NCBI GenBank assembly: GCA_030587365.1
Contig: JAUQZE010000011.1
Coordinates: forward strand, 1-64,000
Source: Candidatus Freyarchaeota archaeon
Lineage (GTDB): Archaea; Asgardarchaeota; Jordiarchaeia; Jordiarchaeales; Jordiarchaeaceae
Length of the DNA stretch: 64,000 bases
Reading direction: 5' to 3'
Made by a program: the position numbers and the translations under genes. Every line of letters starts with the position of its first letter. The stretch's first letter is position 1. The notes beneath the pieces were generated by a model. It searched no databases. It was not told the origin of the DNA and was given only the letters and a program-made list of their open reading frames with translations. Below are positions 16,715 to 26,557 of the stretch, in pieces.

Positions 16715-17194
16715 TTATCTGAATGGGCGTCTATGCTTAGGGTTTAATTTGACTGCTTCATCGAAGCATTTGGTGGCTTCATCAGGTTTTTTTAGGGCAA
16801 GGAGACCCATGCCTTTAAAAAACCATGCTACATCATGCTTTGGGTTGATTTTGATTGCTTCGTCGAAGCATCTTATGGCTTCTTCGAGTCTATCGTATGA
16901 GAGTGCACCAATAATAATACCCTTATTAGCCCATGCTTTATCATGCTTTGGGTTGATTTTGATTGCTTCGTCGTAGCATTTTATGGCTTCGTCTTTATCA
17001 AATTCAGTAATAGAATTACCTTTCAACCACCATACTTCGTCATCGTTCGGATTGATTTTGATTGCTTCGTCGTAGCATTTTATGGCTTCCTTAGCTTTAC
17101 CACGCTTATGAAATTTAACACCTTTTTCAATCAATTTTTTATAGTCTTTCAACTTTTCAGTATCGTCCCTATTTGGACGTAACTTTTCTGGCAT
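16715..17194 (-). CDS. TPR-repeat protein
   Basis: A 159-residue protein made of about four tetratricopeptide repeats of the form KEAIKCYDEAIKINPNDDEVWWLKG. The repeats are nearly identical to each other also at DNA level (the run TTGGGTTGATTTTGATTGCTTCGTCG recurs), so they expanded recently. It has no catalytic domain and probably mediates protein contacts. A second TPR gene follows upstream on the same strand. Confidence 0.8.
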   Translation of the reverse strand: MPEKLRPNRDDTEKLKDYKKLIEKGVKFHKRGKAKEAIKCYDEAIKINPNDDEVWWLKGNSITEFDKDEAIKCYDEAIKINPKHDKAWANKGIIIGALSYDRLEEAIRCFDEAIKINPKHDVAWFFKGMGLLALKKPDEATKCFDEAVKLNPKHRRPFR

Positions 17195-17278
17195 TTTATG
17201 ATTCCGCCTGAATCCTTTTTTAACCTATATGAACCTTTTAGTATTATAACTTTTATTCAAGTTCATTAAGATAAATTA

Positions 17279-17760
17279 TTATCTAAGTCCAGAGAATTTG
17301 CCAGTCTCTCGGGCTATTTTTACCGCCTTATCTAGGCACATCATGCCTTCAACGTTTTTTCCCTGCTGCATTAGAGCATGCCCTTTACTGTTCCACGCTT
17401 TAACATGCATTGGGGCGATTCTTATCGCCTCATCATAGCATTTTATCTCTTCCTCAAATCTACCAAGCTGACCAAGGATAACACCTTTACCGAACCATAT
17501 ATCCGCACTATTCGGGTTTCTTCATCTGTTACCTTGAAGCATTCTCTGGCTTCTTTCTCTCTGCCAAGATTATGGAGGGCTACACCCAGATTGTTCCATA
17601 CCGCAGCATGTTTTGGGTTTATTTTCATCCCTTTCTCACAGTATTTTATTGCTTCCTTAAACCTACCAATATTATAAAGTTCAATACCTTTATTAAATAA
17701 TTTAATGCACCTTTCTAGCATTTCAGCGTCATAATTGCCTGATCGAAGCTTTCCTGACAC
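17279..17760 (-). pseudogene. TPR-repeat protein with a single-base frameshift
   Basis: The frame from the ATG/GTG at 17760 encodes TPR repeats up to ECFKVTDEE, then reads out of frame and stops at 17443. Shifting by one base at about 17516-17524 (sense GAAGAAACCCG) restores NPNSADIWFGKG and another two repeats, ending at the TAA at 17279-17281 after KFSGLR. TPR spacing predicts one missing A in this purine run, so it is a 1-base deletion, a programmed slip or a sequencing error. Otherwise the repeat structure is undamaged, which argues for a recent event or an error. Confidence 0.65.
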
Positions 17761-18118
17761 GGTATTAATTCACCTAATCACTCTAATTGATACTAATAAC
17801 CTTGTATTACATTTAAGCATTCATAAGTATCTATTATCAGCGTACCAACGGAGTATCTCCGTAATGAATAAGTACGTTTTCGTTTTTTGGCTTCGGCCAG
17901 TTTCGTGAGCTTTGATAAAACAGTCTCCTCCGTAAACCAACAAACTTGCTTACGAGGGTGTATATGACTTCTCCTTGCTCTTTGGCGTTTTGTCGAATAA
18001 TTGTTTTACTAACTTTATTTCATTCATAACCAAATGAGTTATATACTTGAACGCAGAATACCCACAACATTATTAAATTTAGACATTTTATTTTAAAAAA
18101 TTGGAGAGATGGTGAATT
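17761..18118. other. Intergenic region without recognised gene
   Basis: This 358-base AT-rich gap lies between the leftward TPR gene and the rightward hydrolase gene. I see no ORF with coding character and no RNA gene. The last 60 bases hold an A/T-rich promoter-like stretch (TTTTATTTTAAAAAATTGG) and a GGAGAGATGGTGA ribosome site for the hydrolase. Confidence 0.4.
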
Positions 18119-18955
18119 ATGAACATAACACATAAAGAAGGTAAATTCGACGGAAAAAATGGAACAAAAATATACTACCAATACTGGAAACCAGATAAAG
18201 AAAAAGCAGTAATCATACTAGCCCACGGTTTTGCAGAGTATTCAGGAAGATACCCTCATGTAGGGGATCACTTCGCCAATGAAGGAATAGCTGTCTACGC
18301 CTTGGATCACAGAGGACACGGTCTCTCCGAAGGACACCGTGGACATGTAGACAGCTTCGACGATTACTTAGCGGATTTAGACACCTTCTTCGGAATGGTC
18401 AAAGGAATGGAGAAGGGAAAGAAAATTTTTCTTTTGGGGCACAGTATGGGCGGAACAATATCTATAGCGTACGCACTAAAGTATCCGAAAAAAATGACCG
18501 GCCTAATTCTATCCTCTCCTTGGTTAAAAACTGCTAACCCGCCAGATCCAGAACTTGTAAAACAAATTGTGGCGCTTTCACAGAGTAACCCCACACAAGA
18601 TTTACCAGCCCCAGTAGAACCCAAAAACTTGACACACGATGCCGCTATCTGCGACGCTTATGCCAAGGATCCCCTTGTTTTTAAGACGCTTACTGCTAGA
18701 TTCGTCGTGGAAATCTTCACCGCTACGGATAATGACCTTAAGAGCGCGGGTAAGTTGACGGTTCCAACCCTGCTTATGTATGCTGGAGCTGACAAAGTGG
18801 TGGATCCCGATGGCAGTAAAGAATTCGCTAAGGGCGTCAAGGTGAAAGACTTTAAAGTGATAGTCTTCCCCGACTTCTACCACGAACTATTTAACGAAGT
18901 AGAAAAACAAAAAGTCTTCGATGCAGTGGATGCTTGGCTAAAAACAAGAATCTAA
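18119..18955 (+). CDS. Alpha/beta hydrolase, monoacylglycerol-lipase-like
   Basis: A 278-residue serine hydrolase of the lysophospholipase/monoacylglycerol lipase type. The early AHGFAEYSGRYPHVGDHFANEGIAVYALDHRGHGLSEG block, the nucleophile elbow GHSMGG (Ser about residue 112), acid residue in LLMYAGADKVVDP and catalytic His in PDFYHELFNE are all present. Predicted cytoplasmic. GGTGAATT lies right before the ATG. Natural substrate unknown; esters of glycerol are typical for the family. Confidence 0.88.
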   Translation: MNITHKEGKFDGKNGTKIYYQYWKPDKEKAVIILAHGFAEYSGRYPHVGDHFANEGIAVYALDHRGHGLSEGHRGHVDSFDDYLADLDTFFGMVKGMEKGKKIFLLGHSMGGTISIAYALKYPKKMTGLILSSPWLKTANPPDPELVKQIVALSQSNPTQDLPAPVEPKNLTHDAAICDAYAKDPLVFKTLTARFVVEIFTATDNDLKSAGKLTVPTLLMYAGADKVVDPDGSKEFAKGVKVKDFKVIVFPDFYHELFNEVEKQKVFDAVDAWLKTRI

Positions 18956-19225
18956 ACGAAAAACACAAAAACACAATTAGATTAAATTCACCCTTATCTT
19001 TTTCCATTTTTAAAAAATTCTATAACAAAATAATAATATCTAAAATTCTTCACGAACCCACTACGCTAACCACAGTAGGTCAACCAACTTCAGGTCTGAG
19101 GTGAGTTGAGGTCTTGATGAGATTCCACTTACCATCTCCGGAAATCTCGCGAATCTCATCAGTTACTAATTAAAGAAAGGCTTATAATTTTGAGATGAAT
19201 TCTAGAAGATAGGTGGGTAAGCTTT

Positions 19226-20419
19226 ATGTCAATTGACCTTGTTTCTGTAGTAAAAACTCTGCTTCCCTTTGTTACGCCTTTAGTTACAGCTGTCGTGAAG
19301 TCTACCGCTAGTTGGCTTGCTAAGAAATTTGGAGACAAGTTTAAAGCGGGAAAACTGGAGCAAGACTTAATCAAGGCTATTGATAAGGGAAGGATTGAGG
19401 ACTTTATCAAGGATTATAAAAAATATCTTTCAGAGGAAGACATAAAGAGGATTCGTGCCATCGCAGGTCTTAGAGATTTGTTCAGTAAGGCGGGGCGAAT
19501 CCTTGAATCTAAAAAGTATACTGTTGACGCCGCGAATACTTTTATGGATTTATCAAAGACCCTTGAAGATATCACAACAGGAATCTCGTTTGAAGAGGCT
19601 GGAATTAAAGCGATAAATGTTCGAGACTCTGAGGCGAACGAGGAAATAGCCGTCACCAGCGAAGAATATATAGTGGCTCTCCTCCTCAGGTTCGCTGCCG
19701 TAGTTTGGACACAGTTGGCAATGAAGTTGACGCCCTCTGCTAAAGGTTGGGCATTGGAATATGATGCAAACATAAACATTGTTGTGGCTCCACCAAGAAT
19801 AATATTAAGTGAAGCGATGGATACGGAGGCCAAAGAGGATCGTGAGGATAGGTCTAAAAAGGCAGTAGTGGCTGGGTCAGAGTTTCTAAAGTTCAGAGGT
19901 GACTATATTAGCCTGATGCAACTTTATAGAGAAGGAGTCGCTATCAAGAACCAATATCTTGAAGCGGTTTCCTGTTTGAAGTCAGCACAATTAAAGGTCA
20001 GGGCGGTTCAGAGTAAACAGAAGATACACAAGTACATGAATCCAAGTCACCTAGAGGGTTTGGTCTCAGGTTTTAGAGGAGAGGCTCAGTTTTGGCAATT
20101 TAACATCTCAGAAAATCTACCTCAATTAGCTGAAACCGTAATAAACTTCTACAATAGGGATCAAAATAGTACAAAGAAATACTTACTAGAACACCTCGAG
20201 GTTTCAAAACAAGAGTTCAACGAGTTCTTAGACTGCCTAAACCTGTACCAAAACATCAGAGACGGTTTTGCTGGAGCCCTCAAACTATTCAAGAACGCCG
20301 CTGAAAAATGTGCAAGTGGAAAAGACATGGATATGATAAAAAGCAGAATCACCGAAATACAGAAACATTCTTCAAACAATCCCCAAGTACTCGTCCCAGA
20401 CCCCAAACCAATCCTATAA
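19226..20419 (+). CDS. Hypothetical mostly helical protein
   Basis: A 397-residue protein I do not recognise. It begins with a short hydrophobic, possibly amphipathic stretch (VVKTLLPFVTPLVTAVVKSTASWLAKKF) that could dock on a membrane, followed by charged helices; a block near residues 155-200 contains AVVWTQLAMKL and a short beta-like segment (ANINIVVAPPRIIL). There is no Cys-rich, nucleotide-binding or catalytic motif. It stands alone behind a GGTGGG ribosome site. The composition fits the surrounding genes, so there is no sign of transfer. The N-terminal hydrophobic helix with long helical body resembles toxin-like or scaffold proteins only superficially. Confidence 0.6.
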   Translation: MSIDLVSVVKTLLPFVTPLVTAVVKSTASWLAKKFGDKFKAGKLEQDLIKAIDKGRIEDFIKDYKKYLSEEDIKRIRAIAGLRDLFSKAGRILESKKYTVDAANTFMDLSKTLEDITTGISFEEAGIKAINVRDSEANEEIAVTSEEYIVALLLRFAAVVWTQLAMKLTPSAKGWALEYDANINIVVAPPRIILSEAMDTEAKEDREDRSKKAVVAGSEFLKFRGDYISLMQLYREGVAIKNQYLEAVSCLKSAQLKVRAVQSKQKIHKYMNPSHLEGLVSGFRGEAQFWQFNISENLPQLAETVINFYNRDQNSTKKYLLEHLEVSKQEFNEFLDCLNLYQNIRDGFAGALKLFKNAAEKCASGKDMDMIKSRITEIQKHSSNNPQVLVPDPKPIL

Positions 20420-20539
20420 CTAGACAACCAATTAATTTATTTCAAGTGATAAGGCGGATCTCAAAAAGCAAAAAGTATGGTTGATTCCCATTAACTGTTA
20501 ATTTGCACCCCCTTTTTTATGCTTACTTCAACATAATCT

Positions 20540-21547
20540 ATGAAAAGATTTAATTCCATAAAAGGCTTTAAAGATGGTTTAATGGGTGAACTAAGGTATA
20601 ATCCTGTTCTCAACGAGTGGATAATAGTTTCGGGTAAGAGAAAAGATCGCCCCTTATTACCTAGTGGTGGTTGTCCATTCTGTCCCGGTTCTTCCGAGGT
20701 GCCCTCTGGTGACTGGGATGTTTTAAGCATTCCCAACAGGTTTCCCTCACTGGTTCCTAAACCCGCCCCGCCTGAGATTGAGGGTGATGAGTTTTACCAA
20801 GTGGCTCCAGCCCAAGGAGTCTGCGAGGTGGTTCTCTACACCCCCGAACACAATAAAACTCTAGCCGACTTGAGTGTACGTCATATAAGAAAGATAATCA
20901 ACCACTGGGCGGAGAGGTACATCGACCTTGGTGGAAGAGATTACATCAAGTACGTCTTCATCTTCGAAAACAAGGGCAGAGTCATCGGCGTAACGCTGGA
21001 TCACCCTCACGGGCAAATCTATGCTTTCCCCTTCATACCTCCTCGAATAGAGAAAGAATTGGAGTCAAGCAGGAAGTTTTACGAGGAAAAAAACGAATGC
21101 TTATTCTGCAAAGTTACAGAGCGGGAAAAAAAAGACAAGGAGAGAGTCGTCATTGAAAACGAGGATTTTCTCTGCTTTTTGCCGTTTTACCCCCGATGGC
21201 CCTTCGGTGTTCACATTCACCCTAAGAGACATGTTCAGAGCCTTCCCCAGCTCTCCGACAAGGAGCGAGAAAGTTTAGCTCAAATTCTTAAGGAAACTTT
21301 GATGACCTTTGATAAGCTATTTGACTTCAGCTTTCCCTATATTATGGCACTTCATCAGAAGCCCACAGATGGTAAAGATTATGAATACTATCATTTTCAC
21401 ATCGAATTCTCGTCGCCTATAAGAGAGCAAGAAAAAATCAAGTTTTTCGCAGGTGTAGAAGAGTCAATGGACACAGTAACATTTGACTATCGCCCGGAGG
21501 ACAAGGCCGAGGAACTAAGAAAAGCCCACGCAAAAATCAAATATTAA
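20540..21547 (+). CDS. galT: Galactose-1-phosphate uridylyltransferase
   Basis: A 335-residue HIT-superfamily enzyme. Features are GELRYNPVLNEWIIVSG at the start, a zinc-binding CPFCPG pair and a second CLFCKV pair, and the nucleophile region GVTLDHPHGQIYAF (HPHGQ, catalytic second His). The C-terminal half has VHIHPKRHV and YHFHIEF. It exchanges UMP between UDP-glucose and galactose-1-phosphate. A start at ATG 20582 (MGELRYNP) matches the family better than ATG 20540, which has no ribosome site; both are possible. It is convergent with the cbiX-like gene, 9 bases apart. Confidence 0.9.
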   Translation: MKRFNSIKGFKDGLMGELRYNPVLNEWIIVSGKRKDRPLLPSGGCPFCPGSSEVPSGDWDVLSIPNRFPSLVPKPAPPEIEGDEFYQVAPAQGVCEVVLYTPEHNKTLADLSVRHIRKIINHWAERYIDLGGRDYIKYVFIFENKGRVIGVTLDHPHGQIYAFPFIPPRIEKELESSRKFYEEKNECLFCKVTEREKKDKERVVIENEDFLCFLPFYPRWPFGVHIHPKRHVQSLPQLSDKERESLAQILKETLMTFDKLFDFSFPYIMALHQKPTDGKDYEYYHFHIEFSSPIREQEKIKFFAGVEESMDTVTFDYRPEDKAEELRKAHAKIKY

Positions 21548-21556
21548 AAATAGTAT

Positions 21557-22039
21557 TTACGCGCCTGGTTTGCTTCTCTTTTTGATGTTTTTTCTTATTT
21601 TGTCGGCTAGGACTTCTATTTCTTCTATTAGGGGATCTGTGTACTCTATTTCCGTGTTTACTACTTGTTTCTTTACTTCTTCGAGTATTTTTGGTATGTC
21701 TCTCTCAGTGTGTTTGCAGTGGGTAAAAAACAGGGGAACCACGATTATTTTCTCAACGCCTTTATCAACAAGTTGCTTTATGGTCTCTGGGATGCTCGGT
21801 GAGCAGAATTCTGAGTACCCTACCTCAACCGGTATTCCCCGTTTCTCTCTTACTCTCTTGGTGAGATTCTCTGTTTCCAGTTTGCTGGGGTCATTTATCC
21901 CGTCTATGTTCCGGGGCAGTTTTCTAATCATCTCGGACATTTTCTCCATCATTTCCTCTGCTTTTCCCATATCATAGTCTAGGGGGACATCTCCGTGGGC
22001 AGCTATGACCACTCCAATCTTCTTCACATTCATCACCAT
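21557..22039 (-). CDS. cbiX: CbiX/SirB-type small chelatase
   Basis: A 160-residue chelatase of the archaeal small CbiX (CfbA) kind, which works as a homodimer. GVVIAAHGDVPLDY carries the N-terminal metal-site His and IIVVPLFFTHCKHTERDIP the second His, the usual pair. It inserts cobalt (or nickel) into sirohydrochlorin, the early-insertion route to cobalamin or to F430-type tetrapyrroles. The insertion after residue 40 (NIDGINDPSKLETENLTKRV) is longer than in some CbiX proteins. Together with CobN/ChlID at 57-63 kb it suggests more than one metal-insertion activity. Confidence 0.82.
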   Translation of the reverse strand: MVMNVKKIGVVIAAHGDVPLDYDMGKAEEMMEKMSEMIRKLPRNIDGINDPSKLETENLTKRVREKRGIPVEVGYSEFCSPSIPETIKQLVDKGVEKIIVVPLFFTHCKHTERDIPKILEEVKKQVVNTEIEYTDPLIEEIEVLADKIRKNIKKRSKPGA

Positions 22040-22104
22040 TCATTTTCCAAATGGCAGAGTTAACCCTTTGAAAAACAAAATTTATAATAAAGATAGTTAC
22101 ATTT

Positions 22105-23373
22105 ATGGTTATGGTTGGAAGCACTTCTTTAAAAAATTATATGCATAAATTTATTGTAGATATCTGCGACGAAATAGGGCCGCGAGAATCTGGTTGTAAG
22201 GAGGAGGAACTCGCGGGGAACAAGATTGAAGAAGAATTGAAGAAATTTTGTGATAAAACACATCAAGAGGAATATACTAGTAGCCCTACCGCCTTCTTGG
22301 GTTTTATTAGATATGGGTCTCTTCTGATTATTTTTGGAATCGTCCTTTATTGGTTTTCTCTTTTAATTAGTCTTGGATGGCTTCAAATTAGCACTAATTT
22401 AGCTTTAATTTCCTCAGTTATAGCTAGTATTCTTTCTGTTATTGCGGTTGGCTATTTTATACTAGAAGTTATGCGCTATAGGGAATTAGTGGACTTTATG
22501 TTTCCAAAAAAGAGGTCTAAAAATGTTATTGGAACAATAAACCCTACAGATAAAGTTAAACACACCATCATCTTCGCCGGGCATCATGACTCAGCTTACG
22601 AATTTAACATATTTTATTATCTAAAGAATATGGGCGCCGCAACCATTTTTATAGGATACGTTGGGTCAATAGTTTTTTGCGTTGTTAGTGTTTTGAGAAC
22701 GATTTCCTATTTTCTGCCGTTGCCGTTCGATTTAAGACTGGTCTTTCTCTTGTTCGGAATCTTCTTCATATTTTTGGCTCCCATCGCTGGCATTTATGTT
22801 TTCTTTCACAGCTATAAACCTGTACTAGGAGCCTTCGACAATTTATCTGCGGTAGCCGTAGTACTAGGCATAGGTAAATATTTATCCGAAAACAAAAACA
22901 ACGCGAAAATCTATCCCAAACACACCCGCATCCACCTAATCTCCTTCGCAGGGGAGGAAGCTGGGCTAAGGGGATCAAAACGCTATGTTAAAGCCCATTA
23001 TAAAGAATTAAAAGAAAAAGGAACAATTTTAATCAACATGGACGGCATCGCGGCTAAGGACAATATTATCATCATGAATAAAGAAACGCTAATTGGAGCC
23101 AAGCACAATCAAGAGATATGCACATCCTTACTGAAAATAGCTCAAGAACAGGGTATAAACGCTCGTTTAGGCGCCTTGCCCTTCGGGGCGACGGACGCCG
23201 CAGCCTTCAGTCGTAAAAAACTGCCGGCAACAACAATTAGTTCTCAGGACTTCAGTCGCCTCCCTAACTTTTATCACACAAGACTTGACACGCCAGACGT
23301 GGTTGATAAAGAGGCCTTAGGACAAGTATTACAAATCTGTTTGCAATACCTAAACTACGTTGACAATTTATAA
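22105..23373 (+). CDS. Membrane-anchored M28-family zinc aminopeptidase
   Basis: A 422-residue protein. The N-terminal 65 residues (EIGPRESGCKEE) look like an M28 lead-in, followed by two hydrophobic segments at about 65-125, a metal-binding stretch FAGHHDSAYEF, two more membrane segments at about 180-240, then GAFDNLSAVAVVL, SFAGEEAGLRGSKRY and LPFGATDAAAFSR. His, Asp and Glu of the co-catalytic zinc site are recognisable (HHDSA, FDNLSA, GEEAG). The membrane segments are inserted into the peptidase fold, which is unusual for secreted M28 enzymes but known in transmembrane M28 relatives. No ribosome site is obvious before the ATG. Confidence 0.82.
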   Translation: MVMVGSTSLKNYMHKFIVDICDEIGPRESGCKEEELAGNKIEEELKKFCDKTHQEEYTSSPTAFLGFIRYGSLLIIFGIVLYWFSLLISLGWLQISTNLALISSVIASILSVIAVGYFILEVMRYRELVDFMFPKKRSKNVIGTINPTDKVKHTIIFAGHHDSAYEFNIFYYLKNMGAATIFIGYVGSIVFCVVSVLRTISYFLPLPFDLRLVFLLFGIFFIFLAPIAGIYVFFHSYKPVLGAFDNLSAVAVVLGIGKYLSENKNNAKIYPKHTRIHLISFAGEEAGLRGSKRYVKAHYKELKEKGTILINMDGIAAKDNIIIMNKETLIGAKHNQEICTSLLKIAQEQGINARLGALPFGATDAAAFSRKKLPATTISSQDFSRLPNFYHTRLDTPDVVDKEALGQVLQICLQYLNYVDNL

Positions 23374-23402
23374 ATTACTGAATTTAACACAACGAGAATT
23401 GT

Positions 23403-23576
23403 ATGCCATTGAAAAGTTTCAGGACCCCACTCCAAAAGAAAATTCTCGAAAAATATAGAGGAGAATTAGATTTTAATTTAAATACAAAAAGTTCTGAAGC
23501 CCTCCTAAATAGAATGCCAAGATGGTGTTGCTGGCAATATAAGGAAGCCCCAAAAAATTTTTTTGATAACCTTTGA
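23403..23576 (+). CDS. Possible small protein of 57 residues
   Basis: An ATG-initiated frame between the M28 and metallo-beta-lactamase genes. It is basic with MPLKSFRTPLQKK at the start and a WCCW motif late. Codon use is compatible with the flanking genes but there is no clear ribosome site and no family is recognised. It could be noncoding. Confidence 0.25.
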   Translation: MPLKSFRTPLQKKILEKYRGELDFNLNTKSSEALLNRMPRWCCWQYKEAPKNFFDNL

Positions 23577-23614
23577 AATAAATTCAGATTTGAAATAAGA
23601 GGATTGAAACAGAG

Positions 23615-24862
23615 ATGATTAAGGAGAAAAATAAGAAAAAACCCCAGACGCAGCCTACTTTCCCGCAATATAAAGTTGAAGAAGTGGCTCCTGAGGTCTA
23701 CTGCATAACCGCTTTCGGAAATGTAGGCTTCATTGTCACAGACGAGGGAGTAGTGGTTGTGGATACCGCTGTTCACCAGATGGGTGAAATGATTCGAAAC
23801 GATATCCGTAAGATTACCGACAAGCCGATTCACTCGGTGATCTACACTCATGGTCATTACGACCACGCTTTTGGTGTCTCAGCTTTACTAAAGGACGCGG
23901 AGGAACGAGGTGATCCTAGGCCTAGAATTATTGCCCACGAGAATGTGGTTCGACGCTTCAACCGCTACCAGGAATTACAGAGCCAACAGGAATTCATTAA
24001 TCGCATCCAGTTTAGCGTCCCCGAGGGGACGACCGCTGTTCCTAAAGAGTATTATTATCCAGATGTGACTTACCATGATCGTTTTAGCTTCCGGCTTGGC
24101 GAATTGACCTTTGAGCTCAGGTTCGGAATGGGAGAAACAGATGATGCCACTTGGATCTGGATTCCTGAGAAGCGAATTGTCTTTTCGGGCGATTTTATCC
24201 TCTGGTCCTTTCCAAATATTGGGAATCCCTTCAAGGTTCAGCGTTATGAGACGGAATGGGCCGAAGCCTTGGAACAGATGGCTTCCCTCCACCCCGAGGT
24301 TCTAGTGCCCGGTCATGGTCCGGTCATTCGGGGTGAAAAAATTCAGAAGGTTTGCCTCAATACCGCCCGAGCTCTACGTTATCTCCATGAGGAGGTGGTG
24401 AAACGCTTAAACCGAGGGGCTTGGATTGAACAGATACTAGAAGAGGTTCAGCTTCCAGAAGACCTAGCCAAGAAAGCCTACTTAGCTCCAATTTATGGAT
24501 GCCCCACTTTCGTTATCCACGGGATACATAGACGCTATGCGGGTTGGTACGATGGCAATCCTTCACATCTATATCCTTCTAAAACAACAGACATTGCCAA
24601 GGAGGTTGTAAACTTAGCCGGAGGACCAGAAGCATTGCTTAATCGGGCTAAGGCCTTAAAGGAATCTGGGGAAGTACAATTGGCTCTGCACCTAGTGGAC
24701 TTCGTCTTAAATAACCCTGAAACTGCCAGTTTAAAGGATGCTCACGACCTTAAAGCGGGCCTGCTCCAGACCAGAGCTGACGCAGAACCAAGCTTTATCT
24801 CTCGCAATATACTCCTTAATAGTGCTAGTCGAGAGCGGCAAATCGCTCGTGGAGCAAAATAA
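23615..24862 (+). CDS. Metallo-beta-lactamase-fold hydrolase with C-terminal alkylsulfatase-like part
   Basis: A 415-residue protein. The metallo-beta-lactamase domain has TAVHQMGEM, the metal motif HGHYDH (His about residue 79), GMGETDDATWIW and VLVPGHGPVIRG. Residues about 255-375 (RALRYLHEEVVKRLNRG ... YGWYDGNPSHLYP ... KSGEVQLALHLVDFVL) resemble the alkyl-sulfatase dimerisation region (SdsA1/BDS1 type), whose GWYDGNP motif is visible here. It is soluble. The family hydrolyses sulfate esters of alkyl chains; whether this one does so is inference. ATG follows a weak AACAGAG site. Confidence 0.78.
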   Translation: MIKEKNKKKPQTQPTFPQYKVEEVAPEVYCITAFGNVGFIVTDEGVVVVDTAVHQMGEMIRNDIRKITDKPIHSVIYTHGHYDHAFGVSALLKDAEERGDPRPRIIAHENVVRRFNRYQELQSQQEFINRIQFSVPEGTTAVPKEYYYPDVTYHDRFSFRLGELTFELRFGMGETDDATWIWIPEKRIVFSGDFILWSFPNIGNPFKVQRYETEWAEALEQMASLHPEVLVPGHGPVIRGEKIQKVCLNTARALRYLHEEVVKRLNRGAWIEQILEEVQLPEDLAKKAYLAPIYGCPTFVIHGIHRRYAGWYDGNPSHLYPSKTTDIAKEVVNLAGGPEALLNRAKALKESGEVQLALHLVDFVLNNPETASLKDAHDLKAGLLQTRADAEPSFISRNILLNSASRERQIARGAK

Positions 24863-25047
24863 CACTCGCTCTTTCAATGACGGTGCTTCCTGGTAAAGGC
24901 GACGCGTTCGCGTGCCTAAAGGATTTGAAAATTGTAGCTCATTGGTTAAGCTCATCTATTTTGATGTCAATAGTAAAGAATATATACTAATAGAAATAAA
25001 TTATTTAAAAAAATAAAATAAAAATTATGAAAAAGGAGGGCTGATTC

Positions 25048-26388
25048 ATGTCTACTGACGATATTGATAAAATGATGAGGAATTATCGAGAAAAGGCTTT
25101 GGCTTCAAGAACCAGATATCAAAGATTCGTAGATACCTTCAGTCTGGTTCCCATAACGGTCTACTTTATTCTAATGGTTATACTAGAATATACAACAGGA
25201 TATGGGCTTGTCGTCTTGGAACGTGTACTGAGGCTCTTTACTATTCATGACTTAAGTATTAATGTATTCAAAGCTACCTTTTTGGCTGATCTTCAATTGG
25301 GCATTCTAATACACCTGTGGTTCGTAAACCCTGTTCCCCCCATATGGAGTCAGTCTCCATGGACTGGAGGGGCTATTGGCGTGTTAGTAGGCTTAGTATT
25401 ATTTGCGGTTTATTTCATTTCTAGAGCAGTTGCATACAGGGAGGTCTATTATCTCGACCTAGGTTTTTTGGCATTCTTTGTGCTGGGACTCGCTTTAATG
25501 TTTGTAGCTCCTACCGTATTCGGCACTCTCTACTATTATTTTCCGGGTACCCTAATATTTAGCTTTCTGGCAATTGCCGCCTTGCTCACAACAGCTGTTA
25601 AGAAGCCCTTCAGTTTTCAGCATGTCCAGAGACTTTTCCCCAAGGAAGTCAAGGAAACGGATGTGTATAAAAAAATTCATTACGCTATCGCCGGCCTCTG
25701 GGGATTAATTTTCACTGTCAATGCTATTCTGGGTTACATAACGTATTACATACCTGTTGGATGGTTATGGCTCGCCCTATTCGTCACGCCGCCTTTCTTT
25801 TTGCTCTTTGGTTGGGCTTTCATGACCCACTTTCCAGCATGGTACACCCGAAGAGCGCTGAAAACAAAAATACAAAAAGCATCAACCCCTCTGCCTCGCT
25901 TAACTAGAATAGTTGGAGCAGCCCTGATACTATTTGCAGTATTAACCTTTCTTTTAGGTTACGGGCAGATAACTTCCACAAGTGCAATCTCAAACATGGT
26001 TCTAGGTTTCGTGATATCTCCCGAAGTGGGAATCTTAGAAACGGTCATTCTTGCAGGTTCCGCGCAGATATCTTCTATACTTGGAATCTTGGACACTATT
26101 GTTCCGATAATTCTCATGGTCTCAGGAGTCGGAATAATTCTTGGCAAAAAATGGGGCTGGTACCTAACGATGGGTGGACTAGTGTCTTACATGGTTCTGC
26201 CTTGGTTGGGTTGGGTTTTTCCAAATGTCGGTATTGCAGATTGGATAGGCTCGTTTAGCAACTTCTATTCCGCCCTTGCCTTCCAAACGCCATTCGAGGT
26301 CTTCTTTTTCCTAGCGGTAGTCCTTTCAGGCATTTCTTCGGTGTTCTTCTGCTATCTGTTTCCTAAGCGAAACCGCTACATACTTTAG
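25048..26388 (+). CDS. Polytopic membrane protein, paralogue A
   Basis: A 446-residue protein with a conserved cytoplasmic start (DIDKMMRNYREKALASRTRYQRFVDTF) and about ten hydrophobic segments. It has no recognised domain. Its paralogue follows after 170 bases with the same N-terminus and the shared stretch GWYLTMGGL near the end, and both end in FPKRNRY. AAGGAGGGCTGATTC gives a strong ribosome site. A membrane transporter or sensor is possible; nothing more can be said. Confidence 0.75.
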   Translation: MSTDDIDKMMRNYREKALASRTRYQRFVDTFSLVPITVYFILMVILEYTTGYGLVVLERVLRLFTIHDLSINVFKATFLADLQLGILIHLWFVNPVPPIWSQSPWTGGAIGVLVGLVLFAVYFISRAVAYREVYYLDLGFLAFFVLGLALMFVAPTVFGTLYYYFPGTLIFSFLAIAALLTTAVKKPFSFQHVQRLFPKEVKETDVYKKIHYAIAGLWGLIFTVNAILGYITYYIPVGWLWLALFVTPPFFLLFGWAFMTHFPAWYTRRALKTKIQKASTPLPRLTRIVGAALILFAVLTFLLGYGQITSTSAISNMVLGFVISPEVGILETVILAGSAQISSILGILDTIVPIILMVSGVGIILGKKWGWYLTMGGLVSYMVLPWLGWVFPNVGIADWIGSFSNFYSALAFQTPFEVFFFLAVVLSGISSVFFCYLFPKRNRYIL

Positions 26389-26557
26389 AAAAGTTCATAA
26401 TACCATTAAACATAACAACAGTATATGACTAGTTCAGAGGTTTCAGAATGCTTACCTACCGTCTCCCTCCAATCCTTTTTTATTCCGTTACCTTTCTACC
26501 CTTATTGTCTGTTTCAAAAATTAATTTATCATTTCACATGTTTAGGAGGATGAATTC

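Noticed and set aside
16650..16715. tRNA-like stretch (AAGAGTGGCTGAAACG with GGTTTGAATT)
   Set aside because: It resembles a D-arm and a T-loop, but no acceptor stem or anticodon stem could be paired.
19030..19170. Possible C/D-box RNA or hairpin RNA (TGATGAGATT and AATCTCATCA repeat)
   Set aside because: The inverted repeat is real but the D-box spacing and guide layout do not fit; it may simply be a promoter or terminator element.
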